DNA of 64,000 nucleotides from Lentilactobacillus diolivorans DSM 14421 (GTDB taxonomy: Bacteria > Bacillota > Bacilli > Lactobacillales > Lactobacillaceae): the NCBI RefSeq assembly GCF_001434255.1, contig NZ_AZEY01000090.1:281792-345791 (forward strand). The letters are read 5' to 3'. The notes under the pieces were generated by a model. The model searched no databases. It was not told the origin of the DNA and worked only from the letters and a program-made list of their open reading frames with translations. Of this stretch, positions 34,638-44,705 are shown in pieces (within the stretch, counting starts at the first letter, position 1; each line of letters begins with the position of its first letter). The position numbers and the translations under genes were made by a program.

Positions 34638-35681
34638 ATGAAAATTGCTGTTGACGCTATGGGCGGCGACTTTGCCCCTAAAGAAATTATTGAAGGGATT
34701 GAATTGGCGAGGGATGCCTATCCGGATATTACCTTTCAATTGTTCGGCCGAACTGACCAAATTAAGAAATACCTACACAACGATACCAGAATTCAAGTTG
34801 TTCAAGCTGATGAGGTTATTGAGATGGGGGATGAACCGGTTAAAGCTGTTCGGACAAAAAAGCAGTCCAGTATTGTCTTGGCCGCTACGGCTGTTAAGGA
34901 AGGGACGGCAGATGCCTTTTTCTCCGCTGGTAATACAGGTGCAATTTTAGCGGCCGGATTATTCATTGTTGGCCGGATTAAAGGGATTGATCGGCCTGGG
35001 TTAACCACTACTTTGCCCGTTATTAATAATCAGGATCATAAAAACTTTGTCATGATTGATGTGGGTGCCAATGCGGATACGAAGGTGTTGAACATATATC
35101 AATATGCGCTGATGGGAAAGTATTACGCGCAAAATGTTTTAAAAATTGATCAGCCACGGATTGGCTTGCTTAATAACGGAACCGAAGCCGACAAAGGAGA
35201 TATGAATCACCGCAAAGTCCATGACTTACTAGCGGCTGATAAAGATCTTAATTTTATTGGCAATGTTGAATCTCGTGAACTCTTAAATGGTGTCGCTGAC
35301 GTTGTTGTCACTGACGGGTTTACTGGCAATGCCGTTCTTAAAAGTATTGAAGGAACGGCACTTTCCATGCTTAAATTGATTAAAGGGAGTATCATGTCGG
35401 GTGGTGTTAAATCAAAAATGGGTGCGGTTATGCTAAAAAGTACCTTTGGAGATATTGCCAGCTCAATGGATTATTCAAAGTACGGTGGGGCTGTTTTGCT
35501 AGGCGTCAAGGCCCCAGTTGTTAAGACTCACGGTGCCAGTAAAGCGCCAACTGTTAAGAACACGATTGGGCAAATTAAGGACATCATTGATTCTAAAATG
35601 ATCCCACAATTAAATGACTATGTGACTGACCATGCTGAGGAATTACAGCAAATTAAAGACAGTATTAAAAGTAACCGATAA
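34638..35681 (+). CDS. plsX: Phosphate acyltransferase PlsX
   Basis: PlsX makes acyl-phosphate from acyl-ACP (reversibly), the donor for PlsY. It has 347 residues. The family start 'KIAVDAMGGDFAPKEII' and 'SAGNTGAILAAGLFIVGRI' are clear. ATG 34638 follows AGGAAAGGA. It lies upstream of acpP and rnc, as in most Firmicutes. Confidence 0.96.
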   Translation: MKIAVDAMGGDFAPKEIIEGIELARDAYPDITFQLFGRTDQIKKYLHNDTRIQVVQADEVIEMGDEPVKAVRTKKQSSIVLAATAVKEGTADAFFSAGNTGAILAAGLFIVGRIKGIDRPGLTTTLPVINNQDHKNFVMIDVGANADTKVLNIYQYALMGKYYAQNVLKIDQPRIGLLNNGTEADKGDMNHRKVHDLLAADKDLNFIGNVESRELLNGVADVVVTDGFTGNAVLKSIEGTALSMLKLIKGSIMSGGVKSKMGAVMLKSTFGDIASSMDYSKYGGAVLLGVKAPVVKTHGASKAPTVKNTIGQIKDIIDSKMIPQLNDYVTDHAEELQQIKDSIKSNR

Positions 35682-35731
35682 TTTGATATAATAAATGTTA
35701 TGTTAACTAATAAATGAAATAGGTGTAGAAA

Positions 35732-35974
35732 ATGAGCAAAGAAGAAGTTTTTAACAAGATTGCCGATTTGGTAGCTGACCAATTTGATGTTGACCGTGCA
35801 AAAATTACCGGCAATTTAAATTTTAAAAAGGATTTAGATGCAGATTCAATTGATTTCGTTGAGTTTGTTTTGGATTTGGAAGATACGTTTAATGCCGAAA
35901 TTTCAGACGAAGACGCTGAGAAGCTAAATACGATTGACGAAGCAGTTGATTTTGTAATGAATAATCAAAAGTAA
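35732..35974 (+). CDS. acpP: Acyl carrier protein
   Basis: This is an 80-residue acidic carrier. The phosphopantetheine Ser lies in DLDADSIDFVEF (about residue 37). It is encoded between plsX and rnc. CoaBC elsewhere in the window serves synthesis of its prosthetic group. Confidence 0.96.
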   Translation: MSKEEVFNKIADLVADQFDVDRAKITGNLNFKKDLDADSIDFVEFVLDLEDTFNAEISDEDAEKLNTIDEAVDFVMNNQK

Positions 35975-36039
35975 TTTTAAGATGCCTGATGAGGTGTTTT
36001 GAAATAGGAAAAGAACCATTAATTTATGGAGGCATTAAT

Positions 36040-36750
36040 TTGATAGCAGGTTTAAATGAGATGTTGAAGCAGGATTTTAACATTCATGTAGACAATCAGG
36101 ATTTGTTGGATGAAGCATTTACACAGGCATCTTATGTTAACGAACATAAGGGTGAGGGTCTCAAATTTTATGAACGACTCGAATTTTTAGGTGACGCGGT
36201 TTTGCAATTAATTGTTTCGGAATATATTTTTGTTCGCTACCCTAAGTTGCCCCAAGGTCGACTAACCCGCTTAAGGGCAGCAATGGTTAATGAGCAGAGT
36301 TTTAGCACATTTGCCCGTGAATGCCATTTTGATAAATATATTCGTTTGGGCCGGGGTGAAGAAAAAGCCGGTGCTCGCAAACGGGACTCCCTCTTATGCG
36401 ATATTTTTGAATCGTTTGTTGGCGCATTATATCTGGATCAGGGTAAAAAAACAGTTGAAGCTTTTGTTCAGCAGGTTATTTTTCCTAAGTTGGATGAAGG
36501 GATGTTCGCTGAGTTTTTTGATCATAAAACTGAACTCCAAGAATTAGCCCAAGCTGATGGCCCCGTCGATATTGATTACGAATTAGTTGACGAGTATGGC
36601 CCGGACAACGACCGTTCATTTAAGGTTAATGTGTCAATTGGCGGCAAATTGTTTGGTGTTGGTATTGGTCATTCTAAGAAGGGTGCGGAACAAAGGGCGG
36701 CTCAACAAGCACTTACCCACTATGACACAGCCGGAGATAATTTAGTTTAG
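36040..36750 (+). CDS. rnc: Ribonuclease III
   Basis: It cleaves double-stranded RNA in rRNA and mRNA maturation. It has 236 residues. The signature ERLEFLGDAVLQL carries the catalytic acidic residues; the second set is in DIFESFVGALYLD. A double-stranded RNA-binding domain ends the protein ('IGHSKKGAEQRAAQQAL'). I chose TTG 36040 after GGAGG (36028-36032); the earlier in-frame ATG has no ribosome site. Confidence 0.95.
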   Translation: MIAGLNEMLKQDFNIHVDNQDLLDEAFTQASYVNEHKGEGLKFYERLEFLGDAVLQLIVSEYIFVRYPKLPQGRLTRLRAAMVNEQSFSTFARECHFDKYIRLGRGEEKAGARKRDSLLCDIFESFVGALYLDQGKKTVEAFVQQVIFPKLDEGMFAEFFDHKTELQELAQADGPVDIDYELVDEYGPDNDRSFKVNVSIGGKLFGVGIGHSKKGAEQRAAQQALTHYDTAGDNLV

Positions 36751-36764
36751 ATTGGAGAAACATT

Positions 36765-39700
36765 GTGCAACTGAAATCCATTGAAATTATTGGCTTTAAA
36801 TCATTTGCAGATAAGACTCGAATCAATTTTCCAGCTGGAATGACGGGAATTGTTGGCCCTAATGGAAGTGGAAAAAGCAATATTGCTGAATCAATTCGTT
36901 GGGTGCTTGGGGAGCAGTCTGCTAAGAATCTACGCGGATCACGGATGCCGGACGTTATTTTTTCCGGCTCTACTGATCGGCGTTCTTTGAATATGGCTAG
37001 TGTTACTTTAACGCTTGATAATACAGATCAATTTATTAAGACGCCCTATTCAGAACTCAAAATTTCTCGAAAGCTCTTTCGAAATGGTGATAGTTCATAC
37101 TACATTAACGAAAATCAATGTCGTTTAAAAGATATTACAGATTTATTTATGGATACGGGGATTGGTCAGGGGTCTCTTTCGATTATTTCGCAAGGGAACG
37201 TTGAAAATATTTTTAATAGCAAACCTATTGAGCGACGTTCGATTATCGAAAATGTTGCCGGCGTTTATAAATACAAGCAGCATAAGTTAACCGCTCAAAA
37301 GGAAATTGATCAAACTGTTGATAACCTTAATCGCGTTGACGATATTATTCATGAAATCAAGAAACGGCTAGATCCGCTTGAAGAACAAAGCAGCTTAGCT
37401 ACCGATTATTTGGATCAGACTAAAAAGCTCCAGAGGCTTAAGAAAAAACAACTGATCATTACAGCGACTCGTCTCATTACTGATACTGATCAATTACGTC
37501 AAACTGTTGATCAGAAGGAGCAAATTGTTGATCGGTTATCTGCCCAAATCCATAAACGTGAACAATCGCGGGCACAATTAAAGGCCACTATTAGCCAACA
37601 GAGGTCATTAATTGAAAAAACGAATCAAAAATTGTTGGATTTGACTCAGCAGGTCCAAACGCTTAAAAGCCAACATCAATTGTCTGAGCAGGCTCATGAT
37701 TATAAAAGTGCGGATTTTACGCGCATTAACCAGCATATCAACTCAAATAAGCAGCAAATAAAGGACTTACAGTTAAGATTAAACCACTCAGCGGATGATC
37801 AGCAAAAATTGGCAGAAACGCTAACAATTCATCAGCAACAGTTCGATGAGTTGATTCAAAAGGAAAGGCAAAATAATCCGGGTGCACTTGAAAAAAAGAT
37901 CGAGACGCTTCGAAATCATTATGTTGATTTGCTTCAGAAGCAGACATCTGTAAAAAATCAAATCAATTTGAATGAGCATGACAATCAACGATTGAGCGAG
38001 CAGCTGCGTTCTCGTCATCAGCGCATTGATTTAGCTAGCGACCATTTAACAAAGACTAAAGAGCAGATTGTTGAAAAGAAAAAAGAAATTTCAAAAACAC
38101 AAGTTGACCTGGCTGATATCAATCAACAGTTGACGGAGCTTACGGCTACTTTATCAGCTAAGCAATCGACAACAGACCATTCTCAAGCAAATTGGCTGAC
38201 GGCGTTGAAGGTTGCCGAGCAGGCCAAGGCTAAGTTAAATTCCCTGCAATCTCTTCATGATTCTTATCGCAGCTTTTATCGCGGAGTTGCTAATCTTTTA
38301 AAGTACCGAAATGAAATATCCGGAGTTATTGGCCCAGTTGCTGATTACCTGGATATCGAGCCCAAATTTGTTAAAGCAATTGATATTGCACTAGGTAGTC
38401 AGTCTCAACATGTCATTGTTCAAGACAATTCGGCCGCTTCAACAGCCATTCAGTTGTTAACCCGTAAGCGGCTGGGAAGAGTGACACTATTACCTATTTC
38501 GGTGATTTCGGCGCGAACGTTATCAAATCAACTTGTGCAGTTAGCTTCCGAGATGACTGGATATATTGGGATAGCAGCCGATTTGGTTTCAATGCCGGCA
38601 AAGATGACCTCGATCAAGAAATTTCTGTTGGGAAGAACGATTATTGCCGATCAATTAGATAATGCAATTCTAATCAGTCAAAAGATCCAACACCGTACCA
38701 GAGTAGTTACTTTGGATGGCCAAATTGTGAATGCAGGCGGTTCGCTGACGGGTGGTGCCAATCGGACCGAGAATGAGGGCGTCCTTGTTCAAAAGACTGA
38801 GTTAATATCTTTGCAGAAGGCGACCCAGGAAATGGCACAGCGTCTAAAGAAAAGAGAAAGTGATCTTTCTGTTGCTAAGCAGGCGCTTTCTGACATTAAA
38901 GCTTCTTTGGAGCGTGGTAAACAAAAGAAATTCCAGGTTAGCCAAACATTAAGCAGCCGACAAGCTGATCTTGCCAAATTAGAGACATCTTTTAACAATC
39001 AACAACGGGAAGTCGATACGCTTAAACTGTCATTATCGAATTCACTACGAGATACGGCTTCTGCAGATGATGCAACTTTAGAATCACAAGCTGACAGCAT
39101 TCAACATCAATTGGACGAAACGGCTTCACAGGTGTCGCAAAAGCGTGATCAGCTAAACCATGTTAAGGAACTGGCTTCCCAATATGCGGTTCAAAAACAA
39201 ACGATCCAAAAAACGCTAATTGTGACGCGTCAGAAGTTAAAACAGTCTAAAGAAAAAGAAGTTGAACTAAGAGGCCAAATTGATATGCTGAAAGCTGATC
39301 AACAAAAGCAGCGATGCGAGATTGAAAAATTGAGCAAACAACTTGGCAATCAAAAAGCAACCGAGACTTTGAAGCTAAAAATTAAGCAATTAATGGATAC
39401 GCAAATAAAGTTAAATCAACAGTTGACCGCGACAAAGCAACAAGTTGCTACGGATGAGCAACAACTTGATCTTGTTGATCGGCAGCTCAATGATCAACGT
39501 GAAAATCTTAATCATGCGACTTACGAGTTGACGGTTGATCGCGATCAATATCGGGATCATGAGCAGCAACTTCAAACTAATTTGGTAGAATTAAAGACAA
39601 AGCATCAAATTGATAGGGATGCATTGGAGCAGTTAAAACTTGATTTGGATTCCTCAGACGTTGAACGGCAGATAAAAGTTCTCCAAATGGGGATTGCTGA

Positions 39701-40316
39701 AATTGGTTCAGTAAATGTGTCGGCAATCCAAGAATTTAAGGAAGTTTCGAAGCGTTATGATTTTCTATCGCAACAGCGTCAAGATTTGATTGATGCTAAA
39801 AATCATCTAACGGCAACGATGAGTGATATGGATACCACGATTAATCAAAAATTCTCCAAGGCGTTTTCAGAGGTTGCCGAAACGTTTTCAACAGTGTTTG
39901 TTGACATGTTTGGTGGTGGTGAGGCAAAGCTTGTTTTAACTGATCCAGCCGATATGTTAACTAGTGGGGTTGAAATTATGGTTAAGCCGCCTGGCAAAAA
40001 TTATCGAAGTTTAAGTCTTTTGTCTGGTGGTGAGAAAGCATTAACGGCGATTACGCTCTTATTTGCAATCATTAAAGTTCGGCCAGTCCCGTTTTGCATC
40101 CTTGATGAGGCTGAGGCGGCTTTGGACCCCTTTAACGCTGATCGTTTTGCTAAGTATCTGAAACGTTTTGGGGATGACACTCAGTTTATTGTGATTACCC
40201 ATCGTAAAGAAACTATGATTTATGCCGATCAGTTGTATGGAATTACAATGCAGGAATCTGGCGTTTCTAAAGTTGTCACTGTTAACTTAGATAATTTAAA
40301 AACAGAGGTGAGTTAA
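36765..40316 (+). CDS. smc: Chromosome partition protein SMC
   Basis: SMC is a chromosome-condensing ATPase. It has 1183 residues: Walker A GPNGSGKSNI near residue 32, a first coiled coil (about 170-495), the hinge (about 505-665, GVIGPVADYLDIEPKF and GGSLTGGANR), a second coiled coil, then the signature LLSGGEKALTAITLL and Walker B FCILDEAEAALD. GTG start. It lies between rnc and ftsY as usual. Low-complexity Gln/Lys-rich stretches in the coils are normal. Confidence 0.97.
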   Translation: MQLKSIEIIGFKSFADKTRINFPAGMTGIVGPNGSGKSNIAESIRWVLGEQSAKNLRGSRMPDVIFSGSTDRRSLNMASVTLTLDNTDQFIKTPYSELKISRKLFRNGDSSYYINENQCRLKDITDLFMDTGIGQGSLSIISQGNVENIFNSKPIERRSIIENVAGVYKYKQHKLTAQKEIDQTVDNLNRVDDIIHEIKKRLDPLEEQSSLATDYLDQTKKLQRLKKKQLIITATRLITDTDQLRQTVDQKEQIVDRLSAQIHKREQSRAQLKATISQQRSLIEKTNQKLLDLTQQVQTLKSQHQLSEQAHDYKSADFTRINQHINSNKQQIKDLQLRLNHSADDQQKLAETLTIHQQQFDELIQKERQNNPGALEKKIETLRNHYVDLLQKQTSVKNQINLNEHDNQRLSEQLRSRHQRIDLASDHLTKTKEQIVEKKKEISKTQVDLADINQQLTELTATLSAKQSTTDHSQANWLTALKVAEQAKAKLNSLQSLHDSYRSFYRGVANLLKYRNEISGVIGPVADYLDIEPKFVKAIDIALGSQSQHVIVQDNSAASTAIQLLTRKRLGRVTLLPISVISARTLSNQLVQLASEMTGYIGIAADLVSMPAKMTSIKKFLLGRTIIADQLDNAILISQKIQHRTRVVTLDGQIVNAGGSLTGGANRTENEGVLVQKTELISLQKATQEMAQRLKKRESDLSVAKQALSDIKASLERGKQKKFQVSQTLSSRQADLAKLETSFNNQQREVDTLKLSLSNSLRDTASADDATLESQADSIQHQLDETASQVSQKRDQLNHVKELASQYAVQKQTIQKTLIVTRQKLKQSKEKEVELRGQIDMLKADQQKQRCEIEKLSKQLGNQKATETLKLKIKQLMDTQIKLNQQLTATKQQVATDEQQLDLVDRQLNDQRENLNHATYELTVDRDQYRDHEQQLQTNLVELKTKHQIDRDALEQLKLDLDSSDVERQIKVLQMGIAEIGSVNVSAIQEFKEVSKRYDFLSQQRQDLIDAKNHLTATMSDMDTTINQKFSKAFSEVAETFSTVFVDMFGGGEAKLVLTDPADMLTSGVEIMVKPPGKNYRSLSLLSGGEKALTAITLLFAIIKVRPVPFCILDEAEAALDPFNADRFAKYLKRFGDDTQFIVITHRKETMIYADQLYGITMQESGVSKVVTVNLDNLKTEVS

Positions 40317-40318
40317 AT

Positions 40319-41812
40319 ATGGGGCTCTTTGATATATTCAAGCGTCGTTCAAAGAAAAACGAAAAGAAACAAGAAAAAGAACAGCAACAAGAAACACAAA
40401 AATCATCCAAACGATCTTCTGCTGAAACTGAATCGAATAAAACAATTGGAGATACTGAAAAGGTAACCCAGGCAAGCCAGGAAGATACAGGTGATAAACA
40501 GAGTCAAACCAGTAAACAGCGACAAGTGGAGGCACCAACGAATGACTCACAGGAATCGGCCAATCGATCGGTTTCTCAGGTTGATGATCGCAATTCAAGT
40601 GATAATGTCTCACAGGCTTCTTCTGAGGTAAAACTGGAAATTGGATCTAATCAGAATGAGTCAACTAAAGCTGCTGAGAAAAGCCAACCAGGTGAGCCTG
40701 ATCAATTAGTGGCTAAAGAGTCGTCGCGTGATCATCCCGAATCAGTACCAGCTAGTCAAGATGACGAGCAAAAAAAGACTGACGAGAAAGTGCAACGCAC
40801 ATTGCCAACGGTGGATGAGGCAGCATCTCCCGCTGAAAAACATCGCTTAGATGATGAAGAGGCGTCAAGTGAGACTACCTCAACCCAATCTTATGAGCGT
40901 GGATTAGAAAAATCGCGTTCTTCATTTGGCGCAAAATTAAACGCCCTGTTAGCAAATTTTCGACATGTTGATGAATCATTCTTTGATGATTTGGAAGATA
41001 TGTTAATTGAATCAGATGTCGGCTTTGACTCAGCTATCCGAATTACGGATGAACTCCGTGAAGAGGTTAAATTGCAAAACGCTAAGAAGTCTAAAGATGT
41101 TCAAAACGTTATTGTTAAAAAATTAATTGACATGTATGATGCTGCTGGTAATGGCGAAAATGCAAGCATTAACATGGCTAAAAGCGGACCAACCGTCATC
41201 CTAATGGTTGGTGTTAACGGTGTCGGCAAGACAACCACGATTGGTAAAATGGCAAAGATGTATAAAGACCAGGGCAAAAAAGTTGTTCTCGCGGCTGCCG
41301 ACACTTTTCGGGCTGGGGCCATTGAGCAATTAAATGTTTGGGCAGAACGCGATGGTGTTGATATTGTTAAGGGTAAGCCCAAGAGTGATCCATCATCAGT
41401 TGTTTTTGATGCTGTTAAGAAGGCTCGCGATGAAAGTTATGATATTTTGATGGTAGACACAGCTGGTCGACTTCAGAACAAAGTTAACCTGATGAACGAG
41501 CTCAGTAAGATGAAAAAAATTCTGACCAGAGAAATTCCTGAGGCGCCACATGAAGTTTTGCTGGTTCTGGATGCCACCACCGGTCAGAATGCGATGACGC
41601 AAGCAAAAATGTTTAAAGAGGCAACAGATGTCACCGGTATTGTATTAACCAAGCTTGATGGTACCGCTAAGGGTGGTATTGTTTTGGCGATTCGCAGTGA
41701 ACTTCATTTGCCCGTCAAATATGTTGGTTTGGGTGAAAAGGTGACCGACTTAAAGCCGTTTGATCCAAATGACTTTGTATATGGTTTATTTAAGGGATTA
41801 ATTTCTGAATGA
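40319..41812 (+). CDS. ftsY: Signal recognition particle receptor FtsY
   Basis: FtsY is an SRP receptor GTPase at the membrane. It has 497 residues. About 190 N-terminal residues form a highly charged, Ser/Gln/Glu-rich region, longer than in many Firmicutes. The NG domain follows with [14 protein letters not shown] (G1), [20 protein letters not shown] (G3) and [10 protein letters not shown] (G4). It starts 2 bases after the smc stop. A 13-bp triple repeat begins inside its stop region. Confidence 0.97.
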   Translation: MGLFDIFKRRSKKNEKKQEKEQQQETQKSSKRSSAETESNKTIGDTEKVTQASQEDTGDKQSQTSKQRQVEAPTNDSQESANRSVSQVDDRNSSDNVSQASSEVKLEIGSNQNESTKAAEKSQPGEPDQLVAKESSRDHPESVPASQDDEQKKTDEKVQRTLPTVDEAASPAEKHRLDDEEASSETTSTQSYERGLEKSRSSFGAKLNALLANFRHVDESFFDDLEDMLIESDVGFDSAIRITDELREEVKLQNAKKSKDVQNVIVKKLIDMYDAAGNGENASINMAKSGPTVILMVGVNGVGKTTTIGKMAKMYKDQGKKVVLAAADTFRAGAIEQLNVWAERDGVDIVKGKPKSDPSSVVFDAVKKARDESYDILMVDTAGRLQNKVNLMNELSKMKKILTREIPEAPHEVLLVLDATTGQNAMTQAKMFKEATDVTGIVLTKLDGTAKGGIVLAIRSELHLPVKYVGLGEKVTDLKPFDPNDFVYGLFKGLISE

Positions 41813-41847
41813 TGTTATTTCATGATGTTATTTCATGATGTTATTTC
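41809..41847 (+). repeat. Triple 13-bp tandem repeat at the ftsY stop codon
   Basis: The unit ATGATGTTATTTC is repeated three times perfectly (41809-41821, 41822-41834, 41835-41847). The first unit contains the ftsY TGA stop. It looks like replication slippage; copy number could vary between strains. Confidence 0.9.
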
Positions 41848-41876
41848 GCAAAATGAAAGATATGCTTTTAAAAGTT

Positions 41877-41987
41877 GGTGGGCCAAAAAGTAGATTTTAG
41901 GTGGATAAACGAATAAGCCAAATCTTCGAATTGAAATGTTCGGCTTACCCATGGGCACTTTGAAATCTAATCGCTTTTTGGCCCACC
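41877..41987. repeat. Long interrupted inverted repeat after ftsY
   Basis: The outer arms GGTGGGCCAAAAAG (41877-41890) and CTTTTTGGCCCACC (41974-41987) are perfect complements. Inner parts TAGATTT/AAATCTA and TAAGCC/GGCTTA extend the foldback. No T run follows, so it is not a standard terminator. It could be a small mobile-type repeat or an RNA structure that stabilises the ftsY transcript 3' end. Confidence 0.75.
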
Positions 41988-42034
41988 TTGTCTTATCTCG
42001 AACTTAATTGCGATTGAATAAATGATAGTTGACA

Positions 42035-42063
42035 TTGACTACCATCTGAAAAATCGGTAATCT
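42035..42063 (+). promoter_or_regulatory. Promoter of ylxM-ffh
   Basis: TTGACT (42035-42040), 17 bases, TAATCT (42058-42063). Confidence 0.6.
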
Positions 42064-42098
42064 AGAGAACGTATTCATATGGCTAAAGGAGTTTCAGG

Positions 42099-42440
42099 AT
42101 GGAACTTGAAAAAAATAATTATATTAATTCTTTATTTGAATTTTATGAACCGTTGTTAACTAAAAAGCAGGCGAATTATATTCAACTATATTATGCCGAT
42201 GATTTTTCGCTAGGTGAAATTGCCGAGGAATATGATGTTAGTCGCCAAGCAGTTTATGATAATATTCGCAGATCCGAAAAAATTTTACAGCAATATGAAA
42301 GCAAACTGGATTTGTATCACAGTTTTGTAGATCGAAATCATAAACTAGATAAGATTCAGGCCTATGTGAAGGATAATTATCCAAAGGATCAGAAGCTCAA
42401 TCAAATGATTAGTAGTCTTGAAACAAGTGAAGAAGAATGA
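42099..42440 (+). CDS. ylxM: YlxM-family SRP-associated DNA-binding-like protein
   Basis: This is a 113-residue helix-turn-helix protein with '[27 protein letters not shown]' in the middle. YlxM proteins are encoded directly upstream of ffh in Firmicutes and can modulate SRP activity. AAAGGAG lies before the ATG. Its end is close to the ffh ribosome site, so the pair is coupled. Confidence 0.92.
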   Translation: MELEKNNYINSLFEFYEPLLTKKQANYIQLYYADDFSLGEIAEEYDVSRQAVYDNIRRSEKILQQYESKLDLYHSFVDRNHKLDKIQAYVKDNYPKDQKLNQMISSLETSEEE

Positions 42441-42453
42441 AAGTGGTGGAATA

Positions 42454-43887
42454 ATGGCTTTTGAAGGATTAACTGAACGATTGCAAAATGCCATGAAGAA
42501 ATTACGGGGCAAAGGGAAGGTTTCCCAGTCTGATCTGCGCGAGACAATGCGTGAAATTAGATTGGCGCTTCTTGAAGCCGATGTTAATTTCCAAGTGGTT
42601 CGCCAATTTGTCAAGACGGTTGAACAACGCGCAACTGGTGCAAAAGTGTTAGAAGGGTTAAATCCATCTCAACAAATTGTTAAAATTGTTGATGAAGAAT
42701 TAACCAAGATGATGGGGGACGAGGCTGTCCCACTCAATAAATCAGAGAAAATTCCAACAGTTATCATGATGTCCGGACTACAAGGTGCCGGAAAAACGAC
42801 GACTGTTGGAAAGTTAGCTTTAAAGTTAAAGAACGAGCAGAATGCCCGGCCGCTGTTAATTGCTGATGATGTGTATCGACCGGCTGCCATTGAGCAGTTG
42901 CAAACGGTTGGTCAGCAAGTTGATGTTCCGGTATTTCAACTAGGAACTGATGTTGATCCGGTTGAAATTGCCAAGCGTGGATTAGCTCAGGCACAAGAAA
43001 ATCATAATGATTATGTTATTATTGATACGGCTGGTCGTCTGCAAATTGATGAAAAGTTAATGGGCGAATTAAGTGATATTAAGAAGGCAGTCAATCCTGA
43101 TGAAATTTTGTTAGTGATTGATGCAATGACCGGTCAAAATGCTGTTGCAACTGCCCAAGGGTTTGATGAAACATTGGACGTTACCGGAGTTGTTTTGACA
43201 AAGCTTGATGGTGATACCCGTGGTGGTGCTGCCCTATCAATCAGAGCAGTGACTGGTAAACCAATTAAGTTTGTTGGTCAAGGTGAAAAAATGTCTGATT
43301 TGGACGTCTTTCATCCTGATCGAATGGCATCTCGAATCCTTGGGATGGGGGATATGCTTTCCCTGATTGAAAAGACCCAGAAAGAATATGATCAAAAGCA
43401 GGCTGCCGAGTTATCCGAAAAGATTAAAGAAAACACTTTTGATTTCAATGACTTTTTAGACCAAATGAGTCAAATTCAAAAAATGGGACCCTTGGATGAA
43501 ATAATGAAGATGATTCCGGGAATGGCCAACAACCCGGCCCTTCAGAATGTCAATATGGATCCAAAGGACATCGAGCATATCAAGGCGATCATTTATTCAA
43601 TGACTGAACAAGAACGAACTGACCCCGATGTGTTAAATCCGTCAAGACGTAGGCGAATTTCTCGTGGATCTGGTCGGCCGGTTCAGGAAGTAAACCGGAT
43701 GATCAAACAATTTGGTCAGATGAAGACAATGATGAATAAAGTTTCTAAAGGTAATATGTCCGGTATGGAAAATGTAATGCAGTCGACAGGGATGGGTGGC
43801 AAATTATCCAAGTTGGCAATGAAGCAATTTAGTCGGAAGATGAAAAAGAATAAACGACGCCGTGCCAAGAAACGGAAAAAACGGTAA
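42454..43887 (+). CDS. ffh: Signal recognition particle protein Ffh (SRP54)
   Basis: Ffh is the SRP GTPase that binds signal peptides with its methionine-rich M domain. It has 477 residues. NG domain: GLQGAGKTTTVGKL, DTAGRLQID, TKLDGDTRGG. The M domain near residues 330-460 is Met-rich ('MKTMMNKVSKGNMSGMEN'), with the RNA-binding 'RRRRISRGSG'. The basic tail KKNKRRRAKKRKKR ends the protein. The true start is ATG 42454 (MAFEGLTERL). Confidence 0.97.
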   Translation: MAFEGLTERLQNAMKKLRGKGKVSQSDLRETMREIRLALLEADVNFQVVRQFVKTVEQRATGAKVLEGLNPSQQIVKIVDEELTKMMGDEAVPLNKSEKIPTVIMMSGLQGAGKTTTVGKLALKLKNEQNARPLLIADDVYRPAAIEQLQTVGQQVDVPVFQLGTDVDPVEIAKRGLAQAQENHNDYVIIDTAGRLQIDEKLMGELSDIKKAVNPDEILLVIDAMTGQNAVATAQGFDETLDVTGVVLTKLDGDTRGGAALSIRAVTGKPIKFVGQGEKMSDLDVFHPDRMASRILGMGDMLSLIEKTQKEYDQKQAAELSEKIKENTFDFNDFLDQMSQIQKMGPLDEIMKMIPGMANNPALQNVNMDPKDIEHIKAIIYSMTEQERTDPDVLNPSRRRRISRGSGRPVQEVNRMIKQFGQMKTMMNKVSKGNMSGMENVMQSTGMGGKLSKLAMKQFSRKMKKNKRRRAKKRKKR

Positions 43888-44031
43888 TCAAATCGAGTTC
43901 ACGACAACTTAGACGTTTAATGATTTTTATATGATAGTTAATTACAGGCATAAAAGAATGTCTGAAATGTTTCAAGAGTCGTTATTCAAGGTTGCTTGTA
44001 GCAGGATTTTTATGGTGTAAAGAAAAAAACC

Positions 44032-44060
44032 TTTACAACCATTCGAATTACTGGTATATT
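44032..44060 (+). promoter_or_regulatory. Promoter of rpsP
   Basis: TTTACA (44032-44037), 17 bases ending TGG, TATATT (44055-44060): a near-consensus site with an extended -10. Confidence 0.78.
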
Positions 44061-44094
44061 ATTAATCGTTAAATGATTATAGGAGGTAAATTGC

Positions 44095-44370
44095 ATGTCA
44101 GTTAAGATTCGTTTAAAGCGAATGGGTTCAAAAAAGCGTCCATACTATCGAATCGTTGTTGCCGACTCACGTAGCCCTCGTGATGGCCGGTTCATCGAAA
44201 AAGTTGGTACTTACAGCCCATTATCAGAACCAGCTAAGGTTACTCTTGAAGAAGAATCAATTCTTAATTGGTTAAACAACGGTGCTCAACCATCTGATAC
44301 GGTGCGTAACTTATTATCAGATGCTGGTATCATGAAGAAGTATCACGAAGCTAAATACTCAAAAAAGTAA
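44095..44370 (+). CDS. rpsP: 30S ribosomal protein S16
   Basis: It has 91 residues: [21 protein letters not shown], then '[20 protein letters not shown]'. Strong AGGAGG. It is first in the rpsP-khpA unit, with rimM and trmD next, the standard order. Confidence 0.98.
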   Translation: MSVKIRLKRMGSKKRPYYRIVVADSRSPRDGRFIEKVGTYSPLSEPAKVTLEEESILNWLNNGAQPSDTVRNLLSDAGIMKKYHEAKYSKK

Positions 44371-44387
44371 AGTGAGTGATCAGCGTC

Positions 44388-44633
44388 ATGATTAACGTCG
44401 ACGGATTAATTAAAAAGATTGTGTCACCATTAGTAGATTATCCGCACGAAATTGAGATTTTACATGATGAGTCTGATCGATTTATGGAATATCACCTTCA
44501 CTTGAATGAAGATGATGTTGGTCGAATTATCGGTAAACACGGTCATGTGATTCAGACAATTCGAACAGTTGTTTATAGTGTTCCAGTTGTAGGTCGCAAA
44601 AAGGTGCGATTAATTGTTGATGATGGCAAGTAA
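44388..44633 (+). CDS. khpA: KH-domain RNA-binding protein KhpA
   Basis: This is a small KH protein of 81 residues with the RNA-binding loop GRIIGKHGHVIQTIRTVV. In streptococci KhpA partners KhpB/EloR in cell elongation control. The start could be GTG 44376 or ATG 44388; I chose the ATG because it matches the usual length. Confidence 0.92.
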   Translation: MINVDGLIKKIVSPLVDYPHEIEILHDESDRFMEYHLHLNEDDVGRIIGKHGHVIQTIRTVVYSVPVVGRKKVRLIVDDGK

Positions 44634-44636
44634 TAG

Positions 44637-44678
44637 GTTCTTAAGCGAAACGGCCGTTTTGTTTAAGAGCTTTTTTTC
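44637..44678 (+). terminator. Terminator after khpA
   Basis: A fully paired 17-bp stem (44637-44653 with 44654-44670, several G-T pairs) with tip CGGCCG is followed by seven T. It begins 3 bases past the stop. Confidence 0.9.
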
Positions 44679-44705
44679 GTATTCAGCATTGGTGGAGGTT
44701 TTTGA

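Noticed and set aside
41809-41847. Considered as a CRISPR-like array
   Set aside because: The 13-bp units are directly adjacent with no spacers and only three copies; no cas genes are present.
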